From Sodiomyces alkalinus F11 (lineage: Eukaryota; Ascomycota; Sordariomycetes; Glomerellales; Plectosphaerellaceae): a stretch of DNA of 64,000 bases. Location of the stretch: positions 5,497,989 to 5,561,988 of the forward strand of contig NW_021167079.1 in the NCBI RefSeq assembly GCF_003711515.1, in the 5' to 3' direction. Shown here one piece after another: positions 10,635 through 23,425 of this stretch (positions are counted from its first letter, which is position 1; every line of letters begins with the position of its first letter). A program made the translations under genes and the position numbers. Under the pieces are notes generated by a model, which searched no databases, was not told the origin of the DNA, and worked only from the letters and a program-made list of their open reading frames with translations.

Positions 10635-13480
10635 CTACGCATCTAACCCAACCCAACTTCCCGCGTCCGAATCATCCTCTTTCCCATCAGTAATCACATC
10701 ATCCTCTGTCGTAGTAGGGAGAATAGTTTGCTGTTGCTTCGCCGCGTCGTTCGACCCCCAGTCGAGAGCCAAGTTCCCGTTGGTCTCTGGGCCCTTCGAC
10801 TGAGCAAGGAGGTAGTCGACCATGTAGATGTTGTCGTCGGCCAGCCTCCTAATCTCGTCTCGGATCCGTGTAATCGCCCGCGACACCACTCTCAATTCCA
10901 CATCCGCCTTGCCCCTGTTCTGCATGAGCCAAGCTCCGTGATTGTCCAGGAGCGCCTTGACCCACAACAAGCAGAACTCCATGTGCGGCGTCTCCTCCGT
11001 CTGGGCCGCCACGAAGCGGACGAGCCGCGGGACGTAGACAACCGGCAGGTCTTGCACCACCAGAGCGATGTCCGGGTACGGCACGGCTAGGAAAACCCTC
11101 TTGAGCAGGCTCGCTTCGTTGAGCCGGAACGCCATGACGAGAGCCTTGAGGTAGTCCTTCTGGTCGAGGACCGCCAGTGTCGATGCCGGCGTGATTTCCA
11201 TGTTCAGGTCGAACGGGTCAAACTGCTGCACGTTGTCTACGCTGTAGACGAGGAGGCCTTCTGTTGACGCCGCGCAAAAGGCGCTCCCGGCCGGAGAGAA
11301 GGCGATCCCCGTGACCCGAACCTCCGGTATCCTTTTCCTGGCCGACGGATCGCCGCCCCGTTTAGAACCGGGGAGCGATTTGTCCTTTCGGTTCTCCCTA
11401 TCCGATTCCTCCCCCTGATCGTCGATCATGTCCTCTGGGCCAGCTTCTGTGAGCAGCTTGCTGTTCAAAAACTCTTGTGTCCCAGCCAGTGATAGGTTGA
11501 CACTGACCGTGAACTTCTTGAGGAGGACCATGGTGTGGACCGAGTACAGGCAGATGTACTTGCTGTTTCCTGCGGCAAGGAGACACGACCCATCCGTGCT
11601 GTACCGTACCGTATTGAAGCTCTTGGTGCCTGCCACGTTCGCTGCGGTGCGGCGGTCGGTGGCTTTGCGACCGCCCGACACGTCCCGCCGGCCATCAAGC
11701 CCGGATACTTGTTCGGCCTCCGTGATGTTCCAGAACGTTAACTGACCGTCTAAGGTCGAGACGGCCAGTTGCAAGGAATCCGGCCGCACGGCGATGTCGA
11801 GGATATCGGCTTGGAGCTGCAGGGGCTCGCTAGTTTGCGTCCTGTTGAAGATCGACCAGATTCGTGCCGTCCGATCCCAGCTACCACTGATGAGCGAGTC
11901 GCCGTTGGGAGTGAAAGCCAGAGCCGACACCGGCCCTTCGTGGCCGGACAGTCGGTCGAGGAGCTGGCCCGTCTGGACGGACCAGATGTGAATGTCAAAG
12001 GAGTCCAGAGAGCCCGCTGCCACCACCTCGCCACTGGGATCCACCGCCATGCATGAGAAGGACAGCCTCGTTGGTGCCGTGAACGTGCGGAAGTTTCTGT
12101 ACCGGATGAGGTCCCAAGCCCTCACGGACCCGTCCAGACTGGAAGTGAAGAGGACATTCCCCCTTTTAGCAAACTCACAGGCCGTGACGCCGCTCGTGTG
12201 TTCGGTGAATGTGACAATGCAGAATCCTGACTCGACGTCCCAGACCTTGATCCTTCCGTCGTCCGCCACAGTGACTATCCTCTGGCCGTCAGGCGAGTAG
12301 ACGAGCGAATTCATCGAGTCGAAATGGCCTTGTTGCTTCAGAATGTAGGACTCGGATTGCCATTCCCATACCAGAAGCTGGCCCAACTTGGATGCACCAA
12401 ATGCCAGCCACTCGCCACTCCTGTTGATCGTCACGAAATCAATCTCGTTTTGCGAGATGTTGAGCGTGTGAATCATGTTGAACTCTGGCAGCTCGTACAG
12501 GCCGAAGATGCCGTTGGAGAAACCGGCCACGAGTAGATTCGAGTCGGGATGAAACGCTGCACACTTGAGGGAGGCATTGTTTTGGTGGAAGTAGTGCCGG
12601 TTGACGATTCTCCACCGCATGTCGGCCTCGTCGGCGTCCACCATCTCGTCCTCATGGCCCACCTTGGCCACATATTGCCAGTCGAACACCGCGCCGTCTT
12701 TGCTGACGGTATATATGGTCTCCTGGTCCGCAGAGAACCAAGCACCCACCACGGCTTGCTTGTGGCCGGAGAGCACGGTAGGCACGAAACCTTCCTCCGC
12801 ATCGAGGCTCCATACCCTCGCTGTCAGATCTTTCGACGTACTAAGAAAGAACCGAGAATCGCTGGACCATTCTATGTGTCGTACATCGTCAAAATGCTGA
12901 GTGTGGGTGTGGTGTTTGACAAATGGAGCAAAGTCGAGCACCCCTTCCGGGTTCGTATCTGGTGTTGAAGGGACATGCCATACTTCGATCTTGCGGCCGA
13001 TTCCAACCGCGAAGTGTCGTCCGGATGGCGAGAACGAAAGAGCAGTGACTTTTCCGCGGAAGGCGAAGTGATAGACGGGTATCCTTCTAAGGACGTTGGT
13101 CAAAATGGCATGACCATCTTCGTCTACAGATAGGAGAAGGTTGCCTCGCGGAGTGAGACCGAGTCGCGCGATGTTCTTTCGATGAGCGAAGGGTAGAGTG
13201 TGTGACTTGTTACTGTAATATCCAAGTCAATTAGGACTGTATTCCTCTCAGACCAAAACCAGGAAAAAGGAAAAGCCGTCGCGTACTTGACAAGGTCGAA
13301 TACAGTTACTCTGTTGCCAACTGGCGAGAAGAGATGGGTGCCATCGGGGTTGAATAGTAGGTTGCCCTGGCAGTAGACTGTGCCCAGCAAGTTTGAGAAC
13401 TGAAACAAAAAGAAAGTTAGTCAATTGAGCTGATTTTGGGGGGATCATGACCTAATGCGTACCTTGAAATCTGTCTTCAT
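10635..13480 (-). CDS. PWP2: PWP2, WD40 subunit of the SSU processome (UTP-B)
   Basis: Read on the minus strand with exons 13480-13463, 13399-13287 and 13212-10635 (902 residues). The first exon is only 18 bases (M-K-T-D-F-K), joined to F-S-N-L-L-G-T-V-Y-C-Q-G. The second joins through D-L-V-N-N-K-S to the R-K-N-I-A-R region. Tandem WD40 repeats fill about residues 10-650, including H-I-E-W-S-S-D-S-R-F, V-Y-S-P-D-G-Q-R-I and S-G-S-W-D-R-T-A-R-I-W. A Utp12-type helical domain (L-N-E-A-S-L-L-K-R-V-F) follows, with an acidic tail. PWP2 works in the nucleolus in the UTP-B module that loads on the 5' external transcribed spacer of pre-rRNA for 18S production. Length is close to the yeast protein. 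It is divergent from the septin gene and shares a 683-base upstream region. Confidence 0.96.
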
Positions 13481-14163
13481 GATCACCGGCCCACCATTTC
13501 CTCAACTCATCGAACATCAAAGGCTTGGAGCTGCTTTTGCAAATCGAATGGGCGTCGCATTCTCTTTCCCTTTCTTCGTCGGATCTCGTCGCAGAAATTC
13601 CTTATCGATATGAAAATTTGGCGGGGTCGGAGAATGGTTCTTCCAGGTCTTCAGATCCCGCCTTGTGACACCCTGCGTTGGTCCATCCAAAGCCCCAGTG
13701 CCGCATTCACATGATAAGATACGAAGTACCTACGGAGTAATATTTACCTTACAAATACCTTACGTACTGTAGGTACCCGTACCTTAGGTAGCAACAGGAC
13801 ACAGGACGGCACTAAACTAGAGTTAGGTACTTTCAAAGCTGTCTTAGTCTTTCGTAAAGCACGGACCATTAGATGACTAAATTTTCGCTTGTCGCCCAGG
13901 GAGCCATAGGAAATTGGGACGGGGGAGCTTCTCCTGATTGATGGCCCCCCTGAAGCATTGGGACAGGCACCGTTCTTCCACCCCAAATCCCCCAAACCCG
14001 CTCCATGCCCGTTCCCAACTAACTTTTGACCGCTCCTCGGCCACGTCTACCGCGTGCCATCAACTCGCTCCGCTCTCAGTCTCCGCTCCCGCCCATTGAA
14101 CTGCCCTCCTTTTAACTTGAATCTCAACCGTTATACCTCGTCTTCTCGGAAGACTTGTTCATA
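13481..14163. promoter_or_regulatory. Shared divergent upstream region of PWP2 and CDC12
   Basis: The 683 bases between two outward-facing start codons must hold both promoters. A cluster of TACCTTAC/GGTACC-like motifs plus TACGGAGTA lies at 13730-13800, and CT-rich DNA at 14030-14160 precedes the septin start. No specific factor site is claimed. Confidence 0.6.
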
Positions 14164-15584
14164 ATGGCTCCTACCGCTGAGAGCGCCTCGCCCATTGGCA
14201 TCGCCAACCTCCCTAACCAGCGGCATAAGATTGTCGCCAAGCGGGGTGCTGGCTTTACCATAATGGTGAGCGCCTTCCCCCTTTTCTTCTTCTTTTTTCT
14301 TTTTCTTTTTGGCTTTCCTTACGCCTTCGTGTTCACGGCAGGAAGGAGATTGATGAGCTAACAGTACGCGTCTAGGTTGCTGGCGAATCTGGCCTGGGCA
14401 AGACCACTTTCATCAACACCCTTTTCTCGACAACCATCAAGAACTATGCCGACCACAAGAAGCGACACCAGAAGCAGGTCGACAAGACTGTCGAGATCGA
14501 GATTACCAAGGCCGAGTTGGAGGAGAAATTCTTCAAGGGTATGCGACTTCTTTTCGCGTTCCCAATGACCGATGCTTTGTTTGGTAGGTAGGCTGACAGA
14601 ATATGGGTCTGTAGTTCGTCTGACCGTCATCGACACCCCCGGATTCGGCGACTATGTCAACAACCGCGACTCTTGGATGCCCATCATCGAGTTCCTTGAC
14701 GACCAGCACGAGTCCTACATGCTTCAGGAGCAACAGCCCCGTCGCCAGGACAAGATCGACCTGCGCGTCCACGCCTGCCTGTACTTCATTCGGCCTACCG
14801 GCCACACCCTGAAGCCCCTGGATATTGAGGTGATGAAGAGACTCTGTTCGAGAGTGAATCTTATTCCCGTCATCGCCAAGGCCGATACTTTGAGCCCTGC
14901 AGACCTGGCCAGGTTCAAGCAAAGAGTACGTATTATTCTTTAAAAATAGAATCGTGTTCCTTCTTTCATTTGTTCGAGGACTAACATGGTATCTCAACCC
15001 AGATCCGAGTCGTCATCGAGGCCCAGAATATTAAGATCTACCAGCCACCAATTGAGGAGGACGACGAGGCTGCCGCCCAGCACGCGCGGAGCCTCATGGC
15101 CGCCATGCCATTCGCCGTCATTGGCTCCGAGAAAGACGTCAAGACCAGCGATGGCCGCATTGTCAAAGGTCGTCAATATTCGTGGGGTGTCGCCGAGGTG
15201 GAGAACGAGGATCACTGCGATTTCAAGAAGCTCCGCTCCATTCTCATCCGTACCCACATGCTCGATCTCATCCACACCACCGAAGAGCTGCACTACGAGG
15301 CCTACCGCGCCCAACAGATGGAGACACGCAAATTCGGTGAGGCGCGTCCCCGCAAGCTCGACAATCCCAAGTTCAAGGAGGAGGAGGAGGCACTGCGGAA
15401 GCGCTTCACCGAGCAGGTCAAGATCGAGGAGCAGCGCTTCCGCCAGTGGGAACAGAAGCTCATCGCCGAGCGCGATCGCCTCAACAAGGATCTCGAGCAG
15501 ACCCACGCCCAAATCAAGCAGCTGGAGAACGAGCTCGAGGCGATGCAGGGAACCGGCGCCGTCCGCAGCCACGGCCGTCGCTAA
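14164..15584 (+). CDS. CDC12: Septin, Cdc12/AspC group
   Basis: Four exons, 14164-14265, 14376-14538, 14615-14925 and 15003-15584, give 385 residues. GTP-binding motifs are intact: G1 G-E-S-G-L-G-K-T (37-44), G3 D-T-P-G (95-98) and G4 A-K-A-D (176-179). The septin-unique element W-G-V-A-E-V-E-N-E-D-H-C-D-F follows. The tail (about 325-375) is a coiled coil containing E-E-Q-R-F-R-Q-W-E-Q. The pattern G-I-A-N-L-P-N-Q-R-H-K-I-V near the start and this tail match yeast Cdc12 better than Cdc3, Cdc10 or Cdc11, so it is placed with Cdc12/AspC. Septins polymerise as heteromers at septa, hyphal bases and, in plant pathogens, appressoria. All three introns are short and phase-consistent. Confidence 0.95.
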
Positions 15585-16218
15585 ATGCTCTCTAATGTCT
15601 GGGCTTTTCAGGGGCTTACATCGTTTGTATTTTTCGGCCCATAATTCCATCTCAGCCCGCTGGGGTCCCTCTTCATGTCTCTCGCATTTGAGTGTAAGGC
15701 CTGGAGCTGATGTTTTTCTTTTCTGGGCGCACTCGCGAATATGCTCGCTGGCTCACGGGTTTCCACGAGAAACCTGCGGCGTGCGATGGTTAGTGAGATG
15801 GGCTTCCCTGGGGTCTGCTGATCGTGGGGCGATATGTCCGGGGTATTCTCACAAAAAGTTGCATCTCTTCTGAGCCAGAGGCGCCGAGGTCTCGCATTTT
15901 AATTGCTTATTTTCTCTGTTTTCATCCTTCTTCTTTCAAGATGCGGCCAGTACCCCCTTGCTCTCAACCTGCCTAGTCACAACCTCATAGTTTTAAGGTA
16001 CGATGTAATAGCAACTTCATGATACCAAGAATAAGAAGTAGGGCGACCCCCTGTCACATGGATTGCAGGGCCTAATTATATCCCAGTTCGAGGTGACATG
16101 CGATGACGCTACGTAAAGTGCAGAAACGAGTCCCAATCCGCCAACACCCGCAGAAAAATACATACAGAAGCAATACGGGATGCAAAGGAAACCCGGCTGT
16201 CCTTGTTAGGATGATAGG
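15585..16218. other. Intergenic: convergent 3' ends of CDC12 and the mitochondrial kinase
   Basis: No gene seen. The stretch must hold the 3' UTRs of two convergent genes; AT-rich candidates for 3'-end signals occur near 15895-15930 and 16020-16040. Confidence 0.5.
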
Positions 16219-17837
16219 TTATACAGAATCCACGCTGGCACGGGTCGCCAACTGCTCGTTTTTGTTGCCAAGCTTGGAGATCTGGAGGAATGCATCTACG
16301 CCGTAGCCCCACAGACTGTGCAGCTCGAGAGTCCCCGCCCAATATTCGGCGTAGACCTTGCTTAGGGGCAAGCCGATGCCCAGCCTCAGATCAGGAGGCC
16401 GACTTGTCAGGGTGGCGAGGGAATTAGTGTATGTCGGCGTCTTGAGGTCGGCGCGGCCGAGCTCGTCGGAGACGTGCAGCTCCTGCATGGTGGCAGCGAG
16501 GGTGGGGACGCGACGCAGATTCTCGAGGCGTCGACGGCTTTGCGGGCCGCCGGTGAAGGACCAGAGGTAAGGGAGTTCGTCGGTCGGAATCCCGCCGCCC
16601 TGGTCGCTGATGCGGATAATGACCTGCGTCGGCGCTTCGCATATCGTGACCTCGATGGGCGGTGGCGGGACGGAGGGGACGCTGGGACCCTCAGCGGCCT
16701 GACGCTGCTGCCGCTCGATGACGGCCTGGACAGAGTTGCGGAGGAGTTCCCCGATGATGTATTCGAAGTGGCTGAGTATATAGGGAAAGCTGGCGTCCAG
16801 GTGGCCGTTAACATTGATGTCGGGAATATAGACGTCCGGGCCGTAGGTGGAGCGGGCGAGTTTCTGAACGGCGCTGGCGCAGCGGTCGATGACGTCCTTG
16901 GCGACGCACTTGATGAAGACTTCTCCAATGAACTCGGTCTCGGACAACGTGGCACCGTGTGAGAACCAGTCCGAGTGGAACGTTTCGGTGAGGGCAAGAT
17001 GCTGCTCAGCGATTACGCGACGGGATATCCTCTGTTGCGAGTGACGGGTCAGTTGCCGTTTTCTTTCTTCTGTTCTTCTTCTTTACAATAAGATGTTATG
17101 AGACATACCGCTCTAAGGATGGTATACATGAACCCGTCGAGAACGCGGCGGTCAACCTGGTCTCTGCTTTTGATAATCCCCGTGGCAAGCTTGGGGATCA
17201 CGGGAAGATGAGTCTTGAGCATCGTGCGGATGATGGAGCAGAACTGGTCATTGTCCTCGAGGGTTTGGATCTCCTTGACCTTGCGAAACGTGTGAAAGGC
17301 ATCATTGTACAGGTTATAGACATCGTTGATATCAGGATTCGAGGCGACGCCATAAGGGAGCTGCTGCATATCTCGTATACGGTGTGCAATCCTTTGAAGT
17401 GGCAGTGTTAGTCGGAGAATGGAAAAACGGAGGCTGGGCACCGCGAGGAGGATGGTATGAGGAGAGGAGGGTACGCACCTGGTTGGCAGCTCTGTGCGTA
17501 CGTAGTTGGCAGACTTCAAGAGTCGTGCTTCCGTGAGAGTCCGACCATAGACCATGAGCTGGCGCAAGCTTATGGGACGGGCCTCTTTCGCAACCCATCT
17601 GCATCGGGTTATTTAACATGTGACTTGCTGTACAGGGCATAGGGACACGGTGACGTACTCGTCCAGGACCGAAGGCGCCCTCGGTGGGGTGTTTATATGC
17701 CTTCGCTGCGATTTCAGGTCGACTGGCTTAGAGCTCAAGCGGGGCAACCAGAGCCGGGCCGTGGGAGAGGCGGTCCACGATTTGAGGCTACCCAATCTGC
17801 ATCGCCTACCGGCCGTGGGCAATGCGATGGAGAGCAT
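16219..17837 (-). CDS. Mitochondrial pyruvate/branched-chain dehydrogenase kinase family protein
   Basis: Minus strand, exons 17837-17659, 17598-17479, 17391-17109 and 17031-16219 (464 residues). The N-terminus is Arg/Ser-rich and short of acids, fitting a mitochondrial presequence. Then come D-E-W-V, A-R-P-I-S-L-R-Q-L (PDK helical domain) and a GHKL ATPase domain: N-box E-L-L-R-N-S-V-Q-A-V, G1 D-Q-G-G-G-I-P, and G2 G-I-G-L-P-L-S-K-V-Y-A-E-Y-W. These kinases phosphorylate E1-alpha of pyruvate or branched-chain 2-oxo-acid dehydrogenase in the matrix and inactivate it. Fungi have two or three paralogues (yeast Pkp1, Pkp2) and I cannot tell which this is. A roughly 20-residue spacer after the N-box holds a Pro-rich insertion. 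Donor choice for exon 1 (GA|GTACGT) was set by restoring E-W-V-A-K-E-A-R. Confidence 0.9.
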
Positions 17838-19339
17838 GATGCTGCCATCAGCGACAAAGGGGCAGTCAATTTGTAACCATAAAGTTCGATGATGGCAGAT
17901 ATGTCTTTGTGGGGCACGTAGGGTCGCTACCGCAAGTCTTCGAGAGTCAATATTTCGGTGGCAGAAGGTACATGAAGCTCGATCATTGTCATTTGAAACT
18001 GTCGATTTTTACTCGATTCCTCCCATCCAGTCCTCAGTTATCAACGTCTCCGGTGCCGGTAGGTAATTATCAGGTAACCTCCAAAGGTGGGGTCTGAAAG
18101 ATATCAGGCGTTTTATTGGTGGATCGATTGTAGGTATGTACGGGCTTACTAATTACCCCACAAACCCCTAAGGTAAGTAAGTACCTTAGGTACCACAGTT
18201 TCCCATGACAGAATTGTGTCACTGGCTGAAGTGGCATGACAACTTGACAACCCGTATTCATCTGACCTCGAGTTCTACATGTTTTGTTTTGCAAAGCTCG
18301 TTATCACAGACCCAGTTAGCTGAACCGTGAGTCACAAGATCTTTGAGTATGTCGTTTGCTCCTGTCTTAATCCTTATCCATCACAGGGTGGTTAATCTTG
18401 AAGTATGCTGGTAATTACTCATTTGCCAAACATCCAAACATTTCCTAGTACCTAACCGGCTCCCCACCAAAAGCGACGAGTTGCTACCTTACCTTACTTA
18501 TGAGGTACCAAAATTACTTTGCCTCTTCTGTTCTTTTTCAACGGTTCAATATCCGCTGAATAACTCGGTATTCCTGACCGTCCTCGCGTAATAAGTTTCG
18601 TAGAGTATATTTGTCCTTATCTAACACTTTCATGGCCGCATCGTCTCTCGAAATGGTAGTGCTATCTATACTTGACTACGAATATCAAACTACCTACTTT
18701 TTCCTAAGGTAGATGATATGTGCTAAACATCGGAAGGGACAAGGGACAGGCTTTGTACCGAAGTACCGATTCCACAAATCCATTCACCGACCAGGCCTGT
18801 GATCCGTGAAGCGGTACGTACTCTCCGCTTAACTTACGTTGACCTCATCTTGCCCCCCTCTCCTTGGAAGTTTCCGAGCCAATATTTCTTGTTCACCCTG
18901 CCAACAATCTTCATGATACCAATACTAAACTTGTCCTGTCAATTTGCTCACTGGGAATAGGGAATTTCCCTTCACACGCCCTGACTCTTGTCTCGTGACG
19001 TGCCCTCTCATCCTCTGACATTTCCCCCCACCGGCTGCCGGGTCACTGGTTCCTGCGCATCAGTCGCCTTTCTTCAAGACCGTTGGTGGCTTCCTACTTG
19101 ACGCAGTTATTCGGCCTTGCTTGCCGGACTGTCTTGGCCATGGTAAGCTGCCTGTCCGAAACTCTATCACTTTTCATCATATTGCACATACTATTTCTTC
19201 TTCACGTTTTCCCTCCTTCCAGTAGAACATACATAACCCGTCGCTGCCTACCCACCGAGCATTTTCATGGGTTTGGAACTGACCCGTTCACGTCTGCGCC
19301 TAGAGCTTCAATCAACACGACGTCCAGTCTCCCAACGAG
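17838..19339. other. Intergenic: divergent region of the kinase and deubiquitinase genes
   Basis: No gene seen in 1.5 kb. Palindromic GGTACCTTA/TAAGGTA-like motifs occur near 18170-18197, 18485-18507 and 18706-18714. CT-rich DNA follows toward the deubiquitinase start. The two genes are divergent, so both promoters lie here. Confidence 0.5.
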
Positions 19340-22300
19340 ATGATGGTGGACGCAGACGAATACGTCAGCGTTACCGACGAATCCGAGAAGGAATCTATTG
19401 CCATTATCAGCCCAGACACTCTCGATAGCGAGGCCGACCAGTTGCAGGATCTACCACTGGCCACTGACCGTATGTGTCTCTTCCGGTTGCCCTACATGCT
19501 CTCGTCCCTGATAGCGACTGACGCGAAGGATAAATAGATGATGCGATGAGAGAGCTCATTCTACCCCCACTCGCCGAAGAGCCAAAGGTCCTTGAAGATG
19601 TCGTCAATACTTGGTCTATCCAATCTTGGCGAAGCTTGAACAAACGAGAACAGGGCCCTGTCTTCCAAGCTGGTAGCTATCCATGGTACGATGCTCCATC
19701 GACACTCTGCGCTGTCACCGGATCATATTGACTCGGCATCTTAGGCGCGTTTTACTGTTTCCCTACGGAAACAATGTCGACCAATGTTCCATCTACCTCG
19801 AACATGGCTTTGAAAAGCCCGCGGACATCCCGGAGAACTGGAGTTGCTGCGTTCAGTTTGCGCTAGTGCTCTCTAATCCGAACGACCCGCGACTCTATAT
19901 CCACCATGTTGCGCACCATCGGTTTACGAAGGAGGAGGCTGATTGGGGGTTCACGCGGTTCTACGAGCTGCGGAAGATGTTCAATGTGCCCTTCGAAGGC
20001 GCCACTCGGCCTCTCTGCGAAAATGATATGGCCACTATCACGGCCTACGTCCGAGTTGTAGAAGACGAGACGGGTGTCTTGTGGCACAACTTCACCAACT
20101 ATGACTCCAAGAAGGAAACGGGCTACGTCGGTCTGAAGAACCAGGGCGCGACATGCTACCTGAACTCTCTTCTGCAATCACTGTACTTCACGAACGCCTT
20201 CAGAAAAGTCGGTACCTGTCTTTCTTTTTCTTCTCTTTTTCCCCTCTTATCTTTATTCATTCTTTTAACCTCCACTTCAACCAAACATGCGCCTTGGGGC
20301 TCTGACCTAGCTGCTGACGACCCTGGATAACAGGCCATCTACGGAATTCCCACTGAACATGAGGATAGCTTAAGCAACAGTGCATACACGCTTCAGCGCC
20401 TCTTCTACCAGCTGCAAACTTCCGATGCCGCAGTCGGGACAAATGAACTCACCAAGTCTTTCGGCTGGGAGACGCGACATATCTTTGAACAACAAGACGT
20501 GCAGGAGCTGTCGAGAAAACTCATGGAGCGGATGGAAGAGAAAATGAAGGGCACACCTGCTGAGAGGGTTCTCCCCGAGATGTTCAGCGGCAAGATCAAG
20601 ACATATATTTCGTGCGTCAACGTCGATTACGAATCCAGCCGCATCGAGGACTTCTGGGACATTCAACTCAACGTCAGCGGCAACAAGAATCTCCTGGAAA
20701 GTTTCGAAGATTATATTCAGGTTGAGAAGATGGAGGGGGAAAATCAGTACTATGCAGGGGACGAACACAAATTGCAAGACGCCAACAAGGGCGTCATCTT
20801 TACCAGCTTCCCGGACGTTTTGCATCTGCAACTGAAGCGGTTCGAGTACGACATCCAGCGCGACATGATGATGAAGATCAACGATCGCTACGAATTCCCC
20901 GAGGTTTTTGATGCCGCGCCGTATCTTTCAGAGGATGCCGACAGATCAGTATCTTGGACGTATCAGTTGCACGGCGTTCTTGTCCACAGTGGTGATTTGA
21001 ACGCGGGTCATTACTATGCCTTCCTCAAGCCGAACAAGGATGGCTGGTTCTATCGCTACGATGATGACAAGGTCACCAGGGCGACGATGCGGGAGGTTCT
21101 GGAGGAGAACTTCGGGGGCGAGTTCAGGACAGCTAATGGCGCATACCTACGAGCTCCGCTCCAGAAGAAGGCTCCCGCCATGCGCCAGAATAGCGCCTAC
21201 ATGCTGGTGTATATTCGGCAGTCCCGCCTAGACAAGATCCTATGTCCCGTTACTGAAGACGACATCCCGAGGCACCTGAGAAGCAAGGTCGAGGAGGAGT
21301 CCGCTTTGCGGGAAGCTCGGAGGAAAGAGCGTGAGGAGCAGCATCTCTATATCGGCGTCAAGGTCATCACGGAGGAGACCTTCAGACATCACGGAGGAAC
21401 CGACTTGGCCGTTTTCGACGCTGGTCCGCAGTCCGAAGATGCAGCCGCCCCTCGTTTCTACCGAGTACTCCGCAGTATGTCCATGGAACAACTGGTGGAA
21501 ATCGTTGCGAAGGACCTGAACCAAGCACCCCAGAACGTCCGCTTCTGGGTCATGGTCAACCGGCAGAACAAGACCGTTCGACCAGACCAGCCCATCATGG
21601 ATCTGTCCCCGACGGTAGAAGAGACTTTCCAGAGAGCTTCGGCACATAGGGATCAGATTCTTCGCCTCTGGGCCGAAGTCGCAGAGGAAACCACTGCCGA
21701 GGGCAATGCCATCTGGCCTACCCACGAGCCGCACGACAACGGAATCGTTGTGAAGAATGACCTAATTCTGGTGTTCCTCAAGCATTTTGACGTCGAGGCC
21801 CAGACCCTCCGTGGCGTAAGCCATGTCTATATCAGCAGAGAAAAGAAAGTTGAAGAGCTTGTCCCTTTGATCATGAAAAAAATGGGTTGGGGGGACAAGC
21901 TCCCAGCCGAGGACAAGATTTTCCTCTTCGAGGTGAGTGGATCGCGGGAGATGTTTAGTTAGCATTGGTTGTGTTGACCCTCTGACTTTTTTTCCTTTCT
22001 CTTCTCGCAATAGGAAATCAAGCCGAGCATGATTGAGGTTTTGAAACCCAAGCAGACACTGAAAGGGGCCGAACTGCAGGATGGCGACATCATTTGCTTC
22101 CAGCGTAGCGTTGATCGCAAGACAGATCGGAACTACCTTGAGAAGCGTCTTGGCCTGAATGAGAAGCAGTCAACAGAGGACCTGTAGGTGACACATTCGA
22201 CCGGCGTAAGGAGTTAGCTAACCAACCCCGATAGGACGAAAAAGAGCGACCGCTGCGAGGATGCGCGTGACTACTACGACTTCCTCCACAACAAGAAGAC

Positions 22301-23425
22301 GGTCAAGTTCCACCCGCACCCGACACGGACGAACAATGAGAAGTTCCCTCCTTTTGAGCTTGATCTCAACTCAAAGATTACCTACGACGTGCTAGCAGAG
22401 CGGGTGGCTGAGTATATCGGCTGGCAGCCAACACATCTTCGGTTCTGGACTGTAAACGCCTCAACTGGTAACCCCAGAACCCCTGTTAAGCGCGGACCGA
22501 ACCAGACCCTACAGTCGATCTTAAATCCGACCGGGTTCAACCACTTGAGCACTACCCAGCGATCAGACGCCTTCTATTTCGAGGTTCTAGAAATGAGCCT
22601 TGCCGAGCTAGACACGAAGAAGAGCGTCAAGATTAGCTGGCTGAGCGAGGGCATCACGAAAGAGGTAAGGGATAGATGTGCTGGGATTGATGATCGGATA
22701 GCTAATACAGTACCGCAGGAGCCGTATGATATTCTTGTTCCTAAGAATGGCAACATCGAGGACCTCATCCAAGCGCTCGTCAACAAGGCCGAGATTCCTG
22801 ACGAGGCCGAGGATGGCCGCATTCGTGTTTATGAATCCAGCCAGAATAAGTTCTACCGTGAACTGTCGCGCGAGTACCCGGTCATTAGCCTGAACGAGTA
22901 CACGGGTCTATTCGCAGAGCGGGTGCCGGAAGAAGAGTTGAAAGCCGACGAGGGCCATTTTATTCCGGTGTTCCATTTCCAGAACGAACCTCAACGTACT
23001 CACGGCATCCCGTTTAAATTTTTGCTGATAGAGGTATGTCGAAGGATGGGGACGTTGCCGGAACTGGCCCGGCCCCTTCGCCTTTCGAATGAGAGATGTG
23101 CCATGCTAACGTTCGACCAGGGTGAGAAGTTCTCAGACACGAAGAAACGCCTCGAGAAACGAACGGGCCTCAAGGGGAAGAGCTTCGAGAAGATAAAGAT
23201 CGCAGTAGTTAGGAGATCTCAATTCTCGAAGGCCCAGTACCTGAACGATGGTATGACCAAGCACCCTTCTCCTTTTTTTCTACTCTTTATCGAACAATGT
23301 TGACACTGGAGAACACAGATGATGTTTTGTGGGACGTCGCAACGGACGATGACTCGCTGGGACTGGATCATGTGGACCGCACCCGCACTATGCGCAATGG
23401 TGCTGGTGACATGTTTTTGCGCTAG
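19340..23425 (+). CDS. UBP15: USP7/Ubp15-type ubiquitin carboxyl-terminal hydrolase
   Basis: Nine exons, 19340-19469, 19538-19685, 19745-20207, 20334-21932, 22014-22183, 22235-22664, 22719-23033, 23121-23250 and 23319-23425, give 1163 residues. A MATH/TRAF domain (about 65-195; T-W-S-I-Q-S-W, G-N-N-V-D-Q, F-T-K-E-E-A-D-W-G-F) is followed by the USP catalytic domain: Cys box N-Q-G-A-T-C-Y-L-N-S with Cys230, His box D-L-N-A-G-H-Y-Y-A-F with His473. After it lie the tandem ubiquitin-like C-terminal domains of the USP7 family. Catalytic residues are intact, so it should be an active deubiquitinase; yeast Ubp15 acts in endocytic and peroxisomal trafficking and in cell-cycle control. The C-terminal tail I inferred ends G-D-M-F-L-R. 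Donor GTCGGT at 20208 is non-ideal but keeps F-R-K-A-I-Y-G-I-P. Confidence 0.95.

Noticed and set aside
14994..15650. 218-codon frame antisense to the septin
   Set aside because: Covers the coiled-coil exon of a firmly identified gene; Leu/Ala-rich shadow.
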